Shown: positions 34,474 to 46,406, numbered from the stretch's first letter. The stretch: DNA of 64,000 bases from Rattus norvegicus (GCF_036323735.1 NC_086026.1:69557039-69621038); one strand, 5' to 3'. A program made the numbers and translations. The notes: generated from the sequence alone by a model not told the origin.

Positions 34474-34763
34474 GAGAAGGAAAGGAGGGGGTAGTTAAAC
34501 ATGAGGTAGACTATGACAGACTCTCCAAATGGCCAAATGGAATAACCCAGAAGAACAGCCTCAGGCTTGGAATCATTCTACCTACTGCTCCATCCAGTCC
34601 CTGGGCTGCACTCTTGCTCCTGTGGCTCACATGGTGACTTCTTCTCAGACCTGCACCCAAGAGACAACTGAAACCTGAGCTCATGTGACTTCCTGACAGA
34701 ACTGCCTAGTCTCCTCTTGTCTAGAGAGGTCATTTGCTTGTGATAGGGTCTCCCTCTAGGACA

Positions 34764-34992
34764 GTGGTTCTCAACCTTCCTAATGCTACAGTCCTTCAAT
34801 ATAGTTCCTCACAATATAGTAGCCCTCCAACCATACAATTACTTTTGTTACCATTTCATAACTGCAAGTTTGCTACTGTTATGAATCATAATATAAATCT
34901 CTGTTTTCTGATGGTCTTAGGCAAACCCTATGAAAGGTTCATTCGATGCCCACAAACGGGTCTTGACACACAGATTGAGAACTACTGCCTTA
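34764..34992 (+). mobile_element. URR1-type hAT (Charlie) non-autonomous transposon
   Basis: It starts cagtggttctcaaccttcct and ends gagaactactg, with gctactgttatgaatcataa inside. The flanks ctctagga and ccttagat both resemble the nTCTAGAn target preference of Charlie elements, but do not match each other perfectly. Confidence 0.78.
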
Positions 34993-35044
34993 GATAGTAT
35001 CCTAGAGCTTCTCAGCGGATGATGTCCAGGCTCCTCTGGATCTT

Positions 35045-35045
<1 letters not shown>

Positions 35046-35132
<87 letters not shown>
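35046..35132. repeat. (CA)n-(TA)n-(TG)n self-complementary microsatellite
   Basis: About 49 nt of CA, then about 17 nt of TA, then about 20 nt of TG. The CA and TG arms are inverted complements around the TA centre. Confidence 0.95.
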
Positions 35133-35292
35133 ATGCATACATGTACACATGCAAGCATGCAGGCACGCACATATATACACACTCACTAATGCCTTTGCAG
35201 TTCCAAACAAAATATCCATGAAGGGCTCCCAAGGAAGGCTAGGCAGCAAGGGAAAAACTTCCATTTTTCTCTCTGGAATAAACTATAACTCT

Positions 35293-35362
35293 AGGACTGT
35301 AGCTCAGTGGATGAGCATATGTGTTACACATGCGAGTCCCCCCATTCAACCACACTATTAAA
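35293..35362 (+). mobile_element. tRNA/ID-like SINE head
   Basis: The text aggactgtagctcagtggat, gagcatatgtgttacacatg and cgagtccccccattcaacc is tRNA-like with recognisable A and B boxes. No body follows. Confidence 0.5.
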
Positions 35363-35619
35363 AACATTACTAAAAGCAAATTAAAGATCTGATACCAGGA
35401 AGTCTCTCTCCCTGAGCAGATTTGCCACGGTTTGTTAGTCCAGGGGAAGGAGGAATCAAAGAAGCAGCCACCAACTAACAGCTGTGGGCTAAGTGCCAAG
35501 GGGCACACGTTTCTTCCCCATGTCCCTCCTGCCTATTCTTCGCCCCTCTCCTCTGTTCTCCTACTGCTTCCTACTGCTCCCCAAGTTCTCATGGAAAACT
35601 CTTGATCTTTTACCCGTGA

Positions 35620-35770
35620 AAATGGTGGTTCTAGATGTGTGTGTGGTGGTCCGTTGGCACCAGGTATCACTTGGGAACCTGCTGAAATGTGACTCCTCAA
35701 GGTGGCTTTCAGACGTCCTGAAGCAGAGACTCTGGGGACGAAGCCTCATCTGTCATCAAGCTTTGGAGCC
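35620..35770 (+). mobile_element. MER5-like hAT fossil
   Basis: The text gtggttctagatgtgtgtgt, atcacttgggaacctgctga and cctgaagcagagactctggg follows the MER5A order (terminal repeat, then gaatcacctgggaac, then cagagactctgggg). It is ancient and diverged. Confidence 0.5.
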
Positions 35771-36294
35771 ACCGCTCTCAAGGACTCTCAGGATCAGAGC
35801 ACATTGGAAAGTGATGTGCATTCTTACTTGGGCCAATGGAGGGAGAATCAGGAGGAGAGAGCTGGAGGGGTCAAGGACACCACAGGATATCTACAGAGTC
35901 AACCAACCTGGACTTATGGGAGCTCACAGAAACAAAACCACCAACCAAAGAGCATGCCAGGGCTGGACCTAGGCATCCTACAGAGATGTGCAGCTTGGTT
36001 TTCATGTGGATTCCCTAACAATTGGGCAGAGGCTGTCTCTAACTCTGTTGCCTGCCATTGAATCCCTTTCCCCTAGCTAGGTGGCCTTGTTGGGCCTCAG
36101 CAGGAAAGGATGTGCTTAGTCTTGCTGTGACTTGATTGGGTAGGTTGGCACCTGTGAGGAGTTTCCCCTCCTCTGAGGAGAAGATAAGAGGTTAATGGGG
36201 ACTTTGTGAGGGTGGGACTAGGAGGAGAGGAGAGGGGGCTGCGATGTAGAGTGATAAAGTGAATAAATAAATGAAAAAACAAATAAACAAAACC

Positions 36295-36560
<266 letters not shown>

Positions 36561-36877
36561 CACAGATCAAACATGTAATATATATTACATGTTATATGCA
36601 AAAAAGAGTTCACAGTTACAGTTTTGAAATCTAGGAAGTACCCAAGCACTCCAGTCTTAAGCAGGAATCGAAGCTCCGCAGTTCAGAACCTCCAAAGGAA
36701 ACTTCAGAAAGAGGGGACAGCAGAGACAGGCAAACAAACCCTCTGCCCTGGAGATGAGGAGTGGAAGCTACACTTTCCAGAATGGCTCTGCAATGCTCTG
36801 AAAACCGGCCTGTATATAACACAATGTGGATGTCGGCAAAGGCATCTGGAGTGATTATCCAGTGGAGTGGCAATTGT

Positions 36878-36980
36878 TGAGACAAGGGTTTCTCTGTGTA
36901 GTCCTGGCTGTCCTGGTACTCCCTCTGTAGACTGGGCTAGCCTTAAACTCTGCCTCCCAAGTGTTAGGCTTGAAGGTGTG
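36878..36980 (-). mobile_element. B1 SINE
   Basis: The plus strand has gagacaagggtttctctgtg, tagtcctggctgtcctggta, tgggctagccttaaactctg and cctcccaagtgttaggcttg, a B1 in reverse. Confidence 0.8.
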
Positions 36981-37149
36981 CCCTCCCACTCTGCTTTGGA
37001 GTAGCTATCTTAATTCCTGCTACTAGTCGAAGTAAAATATTTTCTAGGAATAAAGGGTTAAATCCTGAAAAACATGAAGGAAGGGGGCATAGAATCAAAT
37101 GGAAAAGTGGATGCACCACTTCACGAGGCCTCAGATCAACCCCAAGCAG

Positions 37150-37572
37150 GTTAGTTCCAACTGTCCACTTGACATAAACTGGAATCATCTGGGAAGAGAT
37201 TCTTAATAAAGGATTATCTAGACGAGGTTGGCCTCGGACATGTATATGTGGTTTGTCTTGGTCAGGTCTCAGAAAGACTCACTCTGACAGCACTGAGTCC
37301 TGGGCTGAACTACACATCATTTTCTCGTTACCATCATGGTGGAGATAAGATTCCAGCATGGATTATATACATGAGCATAGAGGAAGCTATCTGAGTCCAC
37401 AGCAAGCAAGCTCTTGACTTCAGGTGGGCTGTGACCGGCTACTTAAATCCCCACTTAACTTTCCCTCAGTGACGGGCTGTAACCTGGAGTTCGAAGTCAA
37501 ACCAACCCTTTCCTCCTCGACGTTGCTTTTGTCTGTGTTCTTTATCATAGCAACAGAAACAAAACTAGAACA
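37150..37572 (+). repeat. Rodent LTR-like repeat, family A, distant copy 5
   Basis: A diverged member recognised by ccacttgacataaactgga, an agcaagctcttgac block, cagtgacgggctgtaacctg and a 3' part with cctttcctcctcg and atcatagcaacagaaac. It contains one copy of a 44-bp duplicated segment (37321-37364). Confidence 0.5.
37321..37364. repeat. 44-bp dispersed duplication, copy 1
   Basis: The segment beginning tttctcgttaccatcatggt recurs 469 nt away at 37790-37833 with only two mismatches. Confidence 0.9.
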
Positions 37573-37789
37573 AGCCACTCTTGAGAGAAGAAATCCATTC
37601 CTGCAAGAACTAATCCTGTCTCTTAAGGATTAAGCATTCATCTTTAAAGACACTCCCTCCCAACAGCACTACCCTGACACACCCCAGGGTGACCACTCCC
37701 TCGCCATACCACTGCACTGACACACCTCAGTGGGAGCTTTATCTGTGACAAGCCACATCAAGATGATAGCTCTTTGGAAAGGCTTCGTT

Positions 37790-37833
37790 TTTCTCGTTAC
37801 CATCATGGTAGAGATAAGATTCCAACATGGATT
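37790..37833. repeat. 44-bp dispersed duplication, copy 2
   Basis: Matches 37321-37364 at 42 of 44 positions. It continues into tggggggaggggggagg, a G-run. Confidence 0.9.
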
Positions 37834-37899
37834 TTGGGGGGAGGGGGGAGGGTGGACATTCAGATTACAGTAGAAACATCATTGATCAAAGATAAATGC

Positions 37900-38310
37900 T
37901 AAAACAACCCAAATTCCTCCAGCTAATAAATGACAAAGAAAAGAAAATGGCATTTCCATACTGTGGGGCATCATTTACCAGTACCAAGCAATGAGGCACT
38001 CAAATATTGGATGACAAGAGTAAGACCTTACGCTGTGTCAGTGAGGTGAGTTCTGTGAAACCACATATCGTATAACCCCATGTATATGAAATGTTCTGCA
38101 CAGGAAAGGTAGATTAGTGATTGCTCAGGGCTACAGAGAGGCAATCACGAGGGTGCTGCTGATAGGTGTGGGCATTTTCTTCAGACAGTGGGAATTTTCT
38201 GCAGTTTCTATCATGGAGATATTATATAAATAACCCAATACACCAAACGTCACTGAATGGGTGACTTTCATAAGATGTGAGTTTTAAAAATGCAGGTGAT
38301 GCAGAAACAA
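37900..38310 (+). mobile_element. Ancient L1 3' end
   Basis: The text aacaacccaaattcctccag, tggcatttccatactgtggg, tcgtataaccccatgtatat, aggaaaggtagattagtgat and ctcagggctacagagaggca follows the 3' end of old mammalian L1 (aaatgtccatcaat, gtatgattccactta, ggttgccaggggct). It is diverged and non-coding. Confidence 0.62.
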
Positions 38311-39117
38311 TTATCTTCCTGGGTCCACAGGGAGATGACGTCAGAAGTAGAACTTGAGTTTTACTTTATTACAATGAATGCATTAGCTACAATGAGTGCA
38401 GCTAGAATTTAGAAGAGTCTCATGTCAGAGGCAAAGGGGACAGGGGATGGAACATTAGCAGGTTTGCTCAGTCTTCCTTGCTCTCCAGCCTCACAGAGGC
38501 TCATGGGAAATTTGTCCTGCGGCGGTTGGCAAAGCAGCTAGAGAACCTCAGGCTGGAGGGATCCCCTGCGGTTACAGGGAGCAAGGGGTCCTCTGCTGTT
38601 CACTCTGAAGGAGCCCTATCTCCTACCTCAAACTTGCTCAATGCAAACACAACTTTAAGAAATGATCTTGTCTTAGTGAGCTCGGGGCCCTGCATCTTGA
38701 TCCACTTCCCAAGATGTCCAAGGGTACCCGAGACCCAGAGAGAAGTATCTTCAGTGGACAGATATAAACTCACACCAGGGCCACAAAGACAGCCACAGCC
38801 TCCGAGATGGAAGAGATACACGAAGAAAGGAGTTTTGGATTCCCAGCGGCAGCTTGAAAGCTGGAGGATAACTCAACACACATTATAACTTCTTAAGAAA
38901 AAAAAAACTGGAGTTCTATACGCAATCAAATTTGTCTATCCCTAAGGAAAACAAAGCATTTCCAAATGAAGTTTGCCTCTCTCGGACTCTTACTGGAAGA
39001 TGCATTCTCTCACAATAAAGAAAAGAAGATGGGAGGAGTGGTACCCAGGAGACAGAAGATCCACGTCAAAAGAAAGCAGAGAATGCTACAGACTGGGATA
39101 AAAGTAGTTCTCCCCAG
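38311..39117. other. Repeat-poor intronic stretch
   Basis: About 800 nt with no recognised repeat. The 136-codon plus frame at 38478-38888 has no family motif and is treated as chance. Confidence 0.45.
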
Positions 39118-39240
39118 ACAGGTGTGCATGGGCGACACACCTGTAATCCCATTACTCAGGAGGCTGAGGCAGGAGAATCATGAGTTTGAGGCCAGCCTTC
39201 ATAGGCTGATAATTACTTCAAAACAGACAAACAAATAAAT
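39118..39240 (+). mobile_element. B1/RSINE1-like SINE
   Basis: The text acacctgtaatcccattact, caggaggctgaggcaggaga and tgagtttgaggccagccttc is B1-like. Confidence 0.72.
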
Positions 39241-40430
39241 AAGTATTAGAGGAGGGTCAAGGTTTCAGAGCTAACTTCAGAGGTACTCCAAGATACACAT
39301 GGGTTTAAAAAAATTAACTTTCAAAGGCCATAAAAGATAACCTTAATAGGTCCCCATCTCAGAAATGGAATCCCTCCACTCTCTGTTCAAATGAACACAA
39401 AATACACAACTCTTGCTGTCTTCCTAGGAATTTTGCGTAAGTAGGAAGTAAAACCATCATTTTTAGGGAAGCCTGGTGTGCCTGACATGGAAGGGGGCGT
39501 ACTCTAGATTCCTGGGAGCGTCACCTTGAGAAAGGAACCTCTGGGTGGATGACAGCAAGGTGGCAGGAGGCAGGTGCAAGCTCTTCATAGAGAGAGAATT
39601 TCAGGGGAGCATGGAGGAAACTCCTGCACACAAGGACTCGGGTCTATTCTTAGACAATGGGCTTAGGTCAGATACATTCAGACTTTTCAAGTTCACACCA
39701 ACTTTAGCACTGAGCCATCATTTCTCAGGTTAAGTGCTATTTCAGGGAGAGAAAGAAATATATGGTAGCCCTGTTCAAGGTGAGCATCCTTATAAATGCA
39801 GCCCATAAAATCTGGATGTGGCAGGATACTGTCCTAACCCATGCTGAGGAGAGAAAGGTAAATGAGCTAGGCACATGTGGATGTAGGTCGTGAATGAGTG
39901 CAGGAGTGAACTAAAATAAAAACCTGTTGCCTGAAGCAGGTTTCTGGAGTCGGTCCCAGAAGCGGCAGTGGCTACCTATCCGTGTGCTATCCCTGTTTAT
40001 GACAGAGGATCCACTAGCCCTTGCACTCTGAGTTCTGCCCAGGATGATGACTCTTTAAGCAGCTTCCCCTGCTGCCAAGACTGCGTTTTCCAGGACAAGG
40101 CTATGGGAAATCAGATGAGCCGAATGCTTCTAAGGCCCCGACTCTGCTCTGGAACTGTGAAACTATTCTGAAAACGGCAGAAGAAGAGCAGAGGCGAGAC
40201 TGTCTGATTCTGAGCTTTCCCTGTGCAGAAGAGGGAAATGGTTTGGAGAACATTCCACTATGAAAGCTTAAATGCAAAAACATCCCACTTATCAGCTGCC
40301 TAGTATCCCTACTGGGCATACCAACCACGAACCCTGGGCACTAGACATTTGCGTGTGGGGCCCCAAACAGTCTGGTTTCGCTGACAGTCTTAATAGGCTT
40401 AGGATTAGAGACAGACAACAAAAAGTTCTT
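39241..40430. other. Repeat-poor intronic stretch
   Basis: About 1.2 kb with no recognised repeat family and only short open frames without motifs. Confidence 0.45.
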
Positions 40431-40721
40431 TGTGGGTGAGTGAGTGTCTCTGTGTGTGCGTGTGCGTGTGTGTATGTGGGTGTGTGCACATGTGCTTGAG
40501 GGTACACAGTCATGTGTATTCAAGTACATATGGATCAACATCAGAGTCTTCCTCAATTTCTCTCCACTTTATTTTTTACTATATTTATTCATTTACTTGT
40601 GTGTGTATATTTTATTTGTGCGTGTATATACTGTATGACTGTTGTTATGGGGAGTGTGGGTCAGAGCATGATTTGTGGGAATCACTTACCTTCTTATTCT
40701 TATGTGGGTTCAGCTCCCCTA

Positions 40722-40761
<40 letters not shown>

Positions 40762-40806
40762 CCTACCTACCTACCTACCTACCTACCTACCTATCTATTT
40801 ATTTAT
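40722..40806. repeat. (GTCT)n-(ACCT)n compound microsatellite
   Basis: Nine or more GTCT units followed by about eight ACCT units and a short TATT end, next to a minus-strand B4 SINE. Confidence 0.93.
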
Positions 40807-40992
40807 AGACAGATCTTTTATAGAAACCAAGGCTCACTGACTCAGCCAGGTTGAGACTAACGAGGTCTGGAGATCTGCCTGTCTTTGCTGCCCCGGCACT
40901 GGGAGCACAGAATGGGCCACTGTGCCCGCTTGCTTCTGGGGATGGAACTCAAGCCCTCACTTTATTGCCTGAGCATTTCCTCAGCCTCCGAA
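40803..40992 (-). mobile_element. B4-type SINE
   Basis: The plus strand has gagatctgcctgtctttgct, ccggcactgggagcacagaa, ggatggaactcaagccctca and tgcctgagcatttcctcagc. It borders the GTCT/ACCT microsatellite on its tail side. Confidence 0.65.
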
Positions 40993-41014
40993 AAGTGTCC
41001 TTTTTCTTTCATTG

Positions 41015-41260
41015 TAAAATATTTTATTGATTATTTGGGAATTTTACACCATGCACCCTGATCACACTTACTTCCCAGTCCTCCCGAGTCTGTTCCCCTA
41101 ACCTCTTAAACTTCCCTTCCAGAAGAAGGAGGAGGAAGAGGAAGAGGAGGGGAGAAAACAAGTCCAATTTGTGTTGGCCACACATATACTCACTGGAGCA
41201 TGGTCAAACTCCTATTGGCCAGCCCTTTAAAGAAAACTGAGTCCTTTCCCACCGGATGCT
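41015..41260 (-). mobile_element. Lx-type rodent L1 3' UTR fragment
   Basis: The text aaatattttattgattattt, caccctgatcacacttactt, ccaatttgtgttggccacac and ggagcatggtcaaactccta is characteristic of rodent Lx L1 tails. The AATAAA-like end on the minus strand gives the orientation. A GAAGAG-rich stretch interrupts it near 41122-41157. Confidence 0.6.
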
Positions 41261-41424
41261 TGCCAGAAGGCATCGATTGCAGAGAGCTACACTTCAGCAC
41301 CCCGTGACAATCTTTCAGAGTTCTTTTCGATGGCAAACATGTCTCACTGGCCCAGTGCTCCTTTCCTGTCAGGTCCCTCTCTGTACCACTCATTCTCAAA
41401 CACTTAATCCCCTGTTGGAGGTGG

Positions 41425-41600
41425 TTTAGTGGGTCTCAGACTGTTACACCCCTCAGAACCATCTGGAGATCTTGTGAACAAACAGACTGCTGGACCCCAG
41501 ACTCTGATCCTGGAGGTCTCTCCCAGGCCCTGAGATTCAACATTTCCAACAAGACTTGCAGAATGTCAAGTGTTCCACTGCCAGCCCTCAGACTGATGCC
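41425..41600 (+). mobile_element. MER5-like hAT fossil
   Basis: The text agtgggtctcagactgttac, cctcagaaccatctggagat, cagactgctggacccca and aacatttccaacaagacttg follows the order of MER5-class elements. It is ancient and diverged. Confidence 0.55.
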
Positions 41601-41854
41601 AGTGAATCTGGGTGGAAGAAGGAGCCCTAGCAGGCCCTCAGGCCACTGGCTGACACTCTTGGAATGCACAGCCCGAGTTATCCTATATGAAGGACCAGCC
41701 AGTACTGCAGTCATCTAGAGGCCTTGGAAGCAGGAAGTTGCTGGTTGAGCTTTCAGAGGTGGCCCCTACCTTACAGGAACCAGATCAAAGGAAATTCTGA
41801 GTATCCTAGCATGTGCATGTGTATTCCCCTGACTGGCATAAGCCCACCTCTATA

Positions 41855-41915
41855 GTTTTGCTCATTTTGAGATGGGATTTATTGTAGCTCAGGCTGGCCT
41901 AGAACTCACTTTTGC
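41855..41915 (-). mobile_element. B4-type SINE, first half of a split copy
   Basis: The plus strand has ttgagatgggatttattgta and gctcaggctggcctagaact. The element resumes at about 42310 after the family A insertion. Confidence 0.62.
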
Positions 41916-41931
41916 TAGTGACTATTTTTTT

Positions 41932-42307
41932 CAGCTTGATATAAACCTAAAAGTACTTGGGAAGAGGAAATCGTAACTGAGAACATATCTCCCTAAGACT
42001 GGCCTGTAGGTAAGTCTGTGGATTATTTTCCACTGAGGTGGGAAGGCTGCCACCACTGTGGTCAGGGACACCTGTGGGGTGATGGTCTTAGGTGCTGTGA
42101 AAAAGTAGGTGGAGCAAGTAATAAGGAACAGGCCAATAAGCACTGTTCCTTTGTGCCCTCGGCATCAGTTCCTGCCTCCAGGTTCCTGCCTTGGATTCCT
42201 GCCCTGACTTCCTTAGACAATGGCTGTAAGCTGGAATAATTTTGCCCCCCCCCCAATTTGCTTTTGGCCATGGTGTTTTATCAGAGGAACAGAAACCTGA
42301 CTAAGAT
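41932..42307 (+). repeat. Rodent LTR-like repeat, family A, copy 6, inserted in a B4 SINE
   Basis: Landmarks are agcttgatataaacctaaaa, cctaagactggcctgtagg, tcagttcctgcctccagg, ttttggccatggtgttttat and cctgactaagata. It separates the two halves of one minus-strand B4-like SINE (41855-41915 and 42310-42472), so it inserted after that SINE. Confidence 0.65.
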
Positions 42308-42309
42308 AT

Positions 42310-42472
42310 AGGTGAGCATGACCTTGAACTGCTGATCCTCCTGATTCTAGCTCTGAGTACTGGAATTGGTATGTGTCACCATGTCTGTTTTTATGTGGTA
42401 TTGAGATCAAATCTGGGACTCACATGCCAGGCAAGCATGAGCTGCCTGGTGAGCTGCCTCTCCAACCCGCAG
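42310..42472 (-). mobile_element. B4-type SINE, second half of a split copy
   Basis: The plus strand has gagcatgaccttgaactgct, gatcctcctgattctagctc, gagtactggaattggtatgt and acatgccaggcaagcatgag, then an ID-type head in reverse. It continues the piece at 41855-41915. Confidence 0.62.
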
Positions 42473-42474
42473 TT

Positions 42475-42612
42475 CTTAATACTTGCACCACATCTAGTAC
42501 GTGTCAGACTGTGTACACCATCCGAGCTACAGAGAATGAGGACACTGAAGTCTGAACAAGTTGAATGGCTCATGCACAACACACATTAGGAAGGTGATGG
42601 AGCCCAGCCGTC
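42475..42612 (+). mobile_element. Possible MIR SINE fragment
   Basis: The order tctagtacgtgtcagactgt, agagaatgaggacactgaag, aacaagttgaatggctcatg and aggtgatggagccca resembles a degraded MIR. Confidence 0.4.
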
Positions 42613-43739
42613 AGCAGGTTAGCCCTTGTTAGCACTCACTATTCCACCTGAACTACCCCATGCCGGAAGCCCCAGATCTACCAGATGCTACTTTACATAC
42701 AAACTCCCCATGCCCACTGGGTACCTGGATAACGGGGGATTTCCTGTGCCTGGCAGGGTAAAGAAAGTCTGTTTTCTGCCTTCGCCTTAAGGTAGTGGAG
42801 TTGCCTGGTTCTATTCTAGATTTCTACCAGTTACCTAGCATCCCCCCATCTATTTAAGGACAACTGCTGAAGTGGATGGATCTACCTCCATTCTAGAGGT
42901 GGCTGTCACCCATCCTTCGATTCTCCATCCTGGCCACCTGTACTCAACCCTGCATTCAGCTGGAGGTCAAGAAATCCTCTGCTGGGCTGCCAACCGATGA
43001 CCATTTCTAGGGAGCAATCTGATTTTCTCAAGGATGGACCGCATTTCTGTGAGTGGCAATGGGAAACCTCTTTTACCCCTGGTCATGGCTCTGACACCAG
43101 GTGTGTCATCCAGATGTCCTAGATTCTCCCTTGACCACGGTGGTTCACTCCTCCTGTGAGCCTGAGCCCAGGCCTCTGTCAGCTCTGTCAGAATACACAT
43201 GAGCTCCTAGCCAGTGTCCCTCACTCCAGGCTCCAGCCTTCTCCCCATTTATCAGGTTCAAGCAGTGTGATACCTAAGTCTTTCAAGAAACCAGTTGTAC
43301 AATGGACGTTTCCCCTTCACTCCTAGGGAGCCACATCCCCAGTGCCATTGTCTAAGGAAGTACTAGGTGTAGCATGTGCCTTCTCTGCTTTGGGGGCTTT
43401 GCATAGCCTCTTTTATCCGTCTGGCATCCTGCATCCTACCTTCTGCCTAAAACAAGTTTTATCTGACCTTCCTGATGTGGCTCAGCCACCACTTCCTGGA
43501 AGCTTGCTCGGCCATAGTCACTCCTCTGGTCTTGCCATCTCCTTACTGCATGTCCATGTCCAGTCATACTTGGAAAGAACCCAGCCGCACCCCAACCTTC
43601 TCATTCTGCACAGTAGGAAAGTAAAGCTCAGGAAGACGAGGTATTACCTAGAGCCACTGTGGCCGACTACCTCTCTACACTTGAATGCCCAGAGATTTGC
43701 TGAGTCACTCAAAATGTTGTCCAGGGTGAGGGAGCATGT

Positions 43740-43845
43740 ATCATGCTCTGTGTTGGGAAGGCTCTGTGTGTGGACCACTTCATCTTATCCTACCAACTCA
43801 TCCTACTTTATAGATAAGGAGCCTGAGGCTGAGGTGAGTTCACTG
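43740..43845 (+). mobile_element. Possible MIR SINE fragment
   Basis: The order tcatgctctgtgttgggaag, tcatcttatcctaccaactc, ctttatagataaggagcctg and aggctgaggtgagttc resembles the MIR core. It is diverged. Confidence 0.4.
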
Positions 43846-44105
43846 TAAAACACTTGCCACCCATGAGGACTTGGGCCCTGAGGGCCCACATAAAGCTGGG
43901 CATGGTAGCACAAGTCTGTAATCTCAGTGTTCCCATGTTGAGATGGAAGGCAGAGCAAGAATCCATTGCTGGAAGCTCAGATCAGATACCCAGAAGCACA
44001 CAGCAGCAAACTTCAACAAAGACTCTGTCTCAAAACTGGGGAAAGGCTAGAGCTGACACCCAGGTGGCATTTTGACCACCACATGCATACAGTGGCATAT
44101 CTGTG
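43846..44105 (+). mobile_element. Long composite rodent SINE
   Basis: The text aaaacacttgccacccatga, taaagctgggcatggtagca, caagtctgtaatctcagtgt and gactctgtctcaaaactggg follows the composite order, with a diverged tail. Confidence 0.6.
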
Positions 44106-44767
44106 TGCCCACAAAAACAAGTCCAGACTTGTGCTCTTTGTTATTGTATGTTAACTCCTTCCCCTTAGTACACAATATCCTTCTAAGTGGAAATTCATCT
44201 CTGCAAAGTCCCTGGGCATGGCATCATGCTAAGCGGTGGTACTTGATCACCTGTGATTTACTGGTTACTTTTATGGGACAGGCGCCATGATGGAGTATGT
44301 CTCAGAGTTTCTGCCCTCATGGGGCAGTCAATACCTATGCACTTGTGAGTTCTCTCACTCAGTCTGAGAGCCTGTCTTTCAGTTATTACAGAAGAACAGA
44401 AGGATTTCAGTATGTGCTAAGGACATAAAGAAAGGACACCAGGTCCTAGTGCAAATATAATCCCATGGAGTGCACCAACATCAACCCAAGAGTCACATGA
44501 AAATGTGAGATTATAATGACGGGGGTTTACTGAGAAGGGAAACAGAGGAGACCATTCTGGACCGAACGCATCAGTCAGCTTTGTGTTCCTGTAATTAAAG
44601 AATCAAGGGAGAAAAGGTTTATTTAGATTATAGTTAAAGTTCAAAGGCAAGGAACTTGCACTGGCTCAGTTCCAGGGAGGGCAGTGGATAGCAGGTGGGG
44701 TAGTACCAGAAAAAAAGGTTGCATCTGAATCCAAGGAGGGAGAGAAGAGGGAGGGGAAGAGGAATCA

Positions 44768-45160
44768 TCTTAGTTAGGTTTCTCCTGCTGTGATGAAAAA
44801 CCATGACCAAAGGCAACGTGGGGAGGAAAGGGTTGACTTCAGCTTACATGTTGACTAACAGTCCATCACTGAGGAAAATCAGGGCAGGAATGTGGAAGCC
44901 GGAAGTAGAGCAGAAGCCATGGAAGAGTGTGGCTTACTAGATTGTTGCTCATGGGTTGCTCAGCCTGCTTTCTTGCGGCACCCACAATCACTAGCCCAAG
45001 GGTGACTCTGCTCAAGGCGGGCTGGGTCCTCCCACAGGAATCGTTAATCAAGAAAATATACTACAGCTTTTCCTGCAAGCCAATCTCATGGAGGGGTTTT
45101 CTCAACTATAATTCCTTCTCGGATGACTCTAGCTTGTGTCAAGTTGTAAATAAACTAAAA
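44768..45160 (-). repeat. Rodent LTR-like repeat, family A, copy 7 (inverted)
   Basis: It reads as the reverse complement of the other family A copies, starting ttagttaggtttctcctgct and ending gactctagcttgtgtcaagt. It is nearly full length and is followed directly by a 250-bp purine tract. Confidence 0.7.
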
Positions 45161-45170
45161 CAATCTGGAC

Positions 45171-45420
45171 AGGGAGGAAGGGGAGAAGGGGGCAGGGCAT
45201 GGAGAAAGGGGGTTGGGAGGAAAGGGTGGGGGAAAGAGGGGAAAAGGGGAGAAGGGGCAGAGAAAAAGGGGAAGGAAGAGAAGGGAAGGGGAGAAAGGGA
45301 GAGACGAGAAAACCTAGAAGGAAAGGGGAGAGTAATGAAGGAGAAGGTTAGAGATAGAAAAGAGGAGAAAGGAAGCAGAGAGAGAAAGGAGAGAGGACGA
45401 GAGGAGGAGAGGGATAGGGG
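45171..45420. repeat. 250-nt G-rich purine tract
   Basis: Almost entirely A and G on the plus strand with scattered C or T, made of irregular ggggaga and aaaggg units. It directly follows the inverted family A repeat. Confidence 0.9.
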
Positions 45421-46406
45421 CTCTATGATTCCCTTTGAGGACCCACTTCCTTCATCTAAGGCCCTCCCACAAGACCTTACTTCCTAATGTCCAGTCCACA
45501 TTTCAATACTTCCTCAAGCAGACCAAGCCCTTGGCATGTGGTCTTTCCGATAACTCTAAGATTACACTTTCACTACAGAGATATACCCAGAGGCTAGGGA
45601 CCTGACCCACTGGATTGGCTGAAAAACATTCTCCATGTCTGAAGAAGGCTAGTGGAGCCTGGCTGACAGCCAACAGGCAGCAGCCAAGTCCATGAATGAT
45701 CAGTGTGCATATAGAAAGAGTGAAGGTTCTCTGGAGTCTTGGGGGTACCAAGGCTTGCCTTCCACATACTTTTCCAGAGAGACCTGGAAACAGCAACAGC
45801 TTCCTGTTTGTAGCAAGTTCCTGGACACATAGTCTGATGGGAATCAGCTAAGCCAGCTTTGGCCAAGTCAGCCAACCCTCTGAAATGTGTCCTTTGCCTG
45901 TCATGTCACAGTAAATCCAGTGCCAGAAAACATGACTAAAAACAAATGTCATTTTGGGGAGAAAAACATGCTGTTCAAACTCTTCAAGCTGGGTGACGTG
46001 GGGTGTTACATCTTAAAATGTTCTATTTAATAAAAGCTAAGCATCTGAAGGGGTCTGTCATGGAAAGTCAGCTTGGCCCACTGTCAGGAAGGCCGCCTGA
46101 CAGCTTCAGCAGAAGCAGGAGCTCCTAACGAGTTTCTTATGGCTTGGGAAAACATATGTCCATCTGAGTGGGTAATATGTATGAAAAGTATGGCAGGAAC
46201 ACCCCCTCCAGAAAGACCATGTGGCAGAGGGTTCTCGTTAGGAGGCCTGACTGAGGCTGTCAGAAGCTGTAAGAAGGAAGTGAACTCTGGTACAAAATGT
46301 TCCAGAAAAGGCCTCAGAAGCCAGGCAGAGGAAATGGTAGCACTTCAAGTGAGGCCGATGGGAATAAGTTCACTCCACTTCCAGATATCGATCAACTTAG
46401 TAAAAT

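Noticed and set aside
43342..43848. 168-codon plus frame
   Set aside because: It has no recognisable domain, ends in MIR-like sequence, and has no convincing splice or promoter context. The sequence around 43.42-43.53 kb loosely resembles an L2 fossil.
44927..45487. 186-codon plus frame rich in Gly, Lys, Arg and Glu
   Set aside because: It spans an inverted family A repeat and a 250-nt purine tract; purine-only sequence rarely has stops except TGA/TAA/TAG, which need T.
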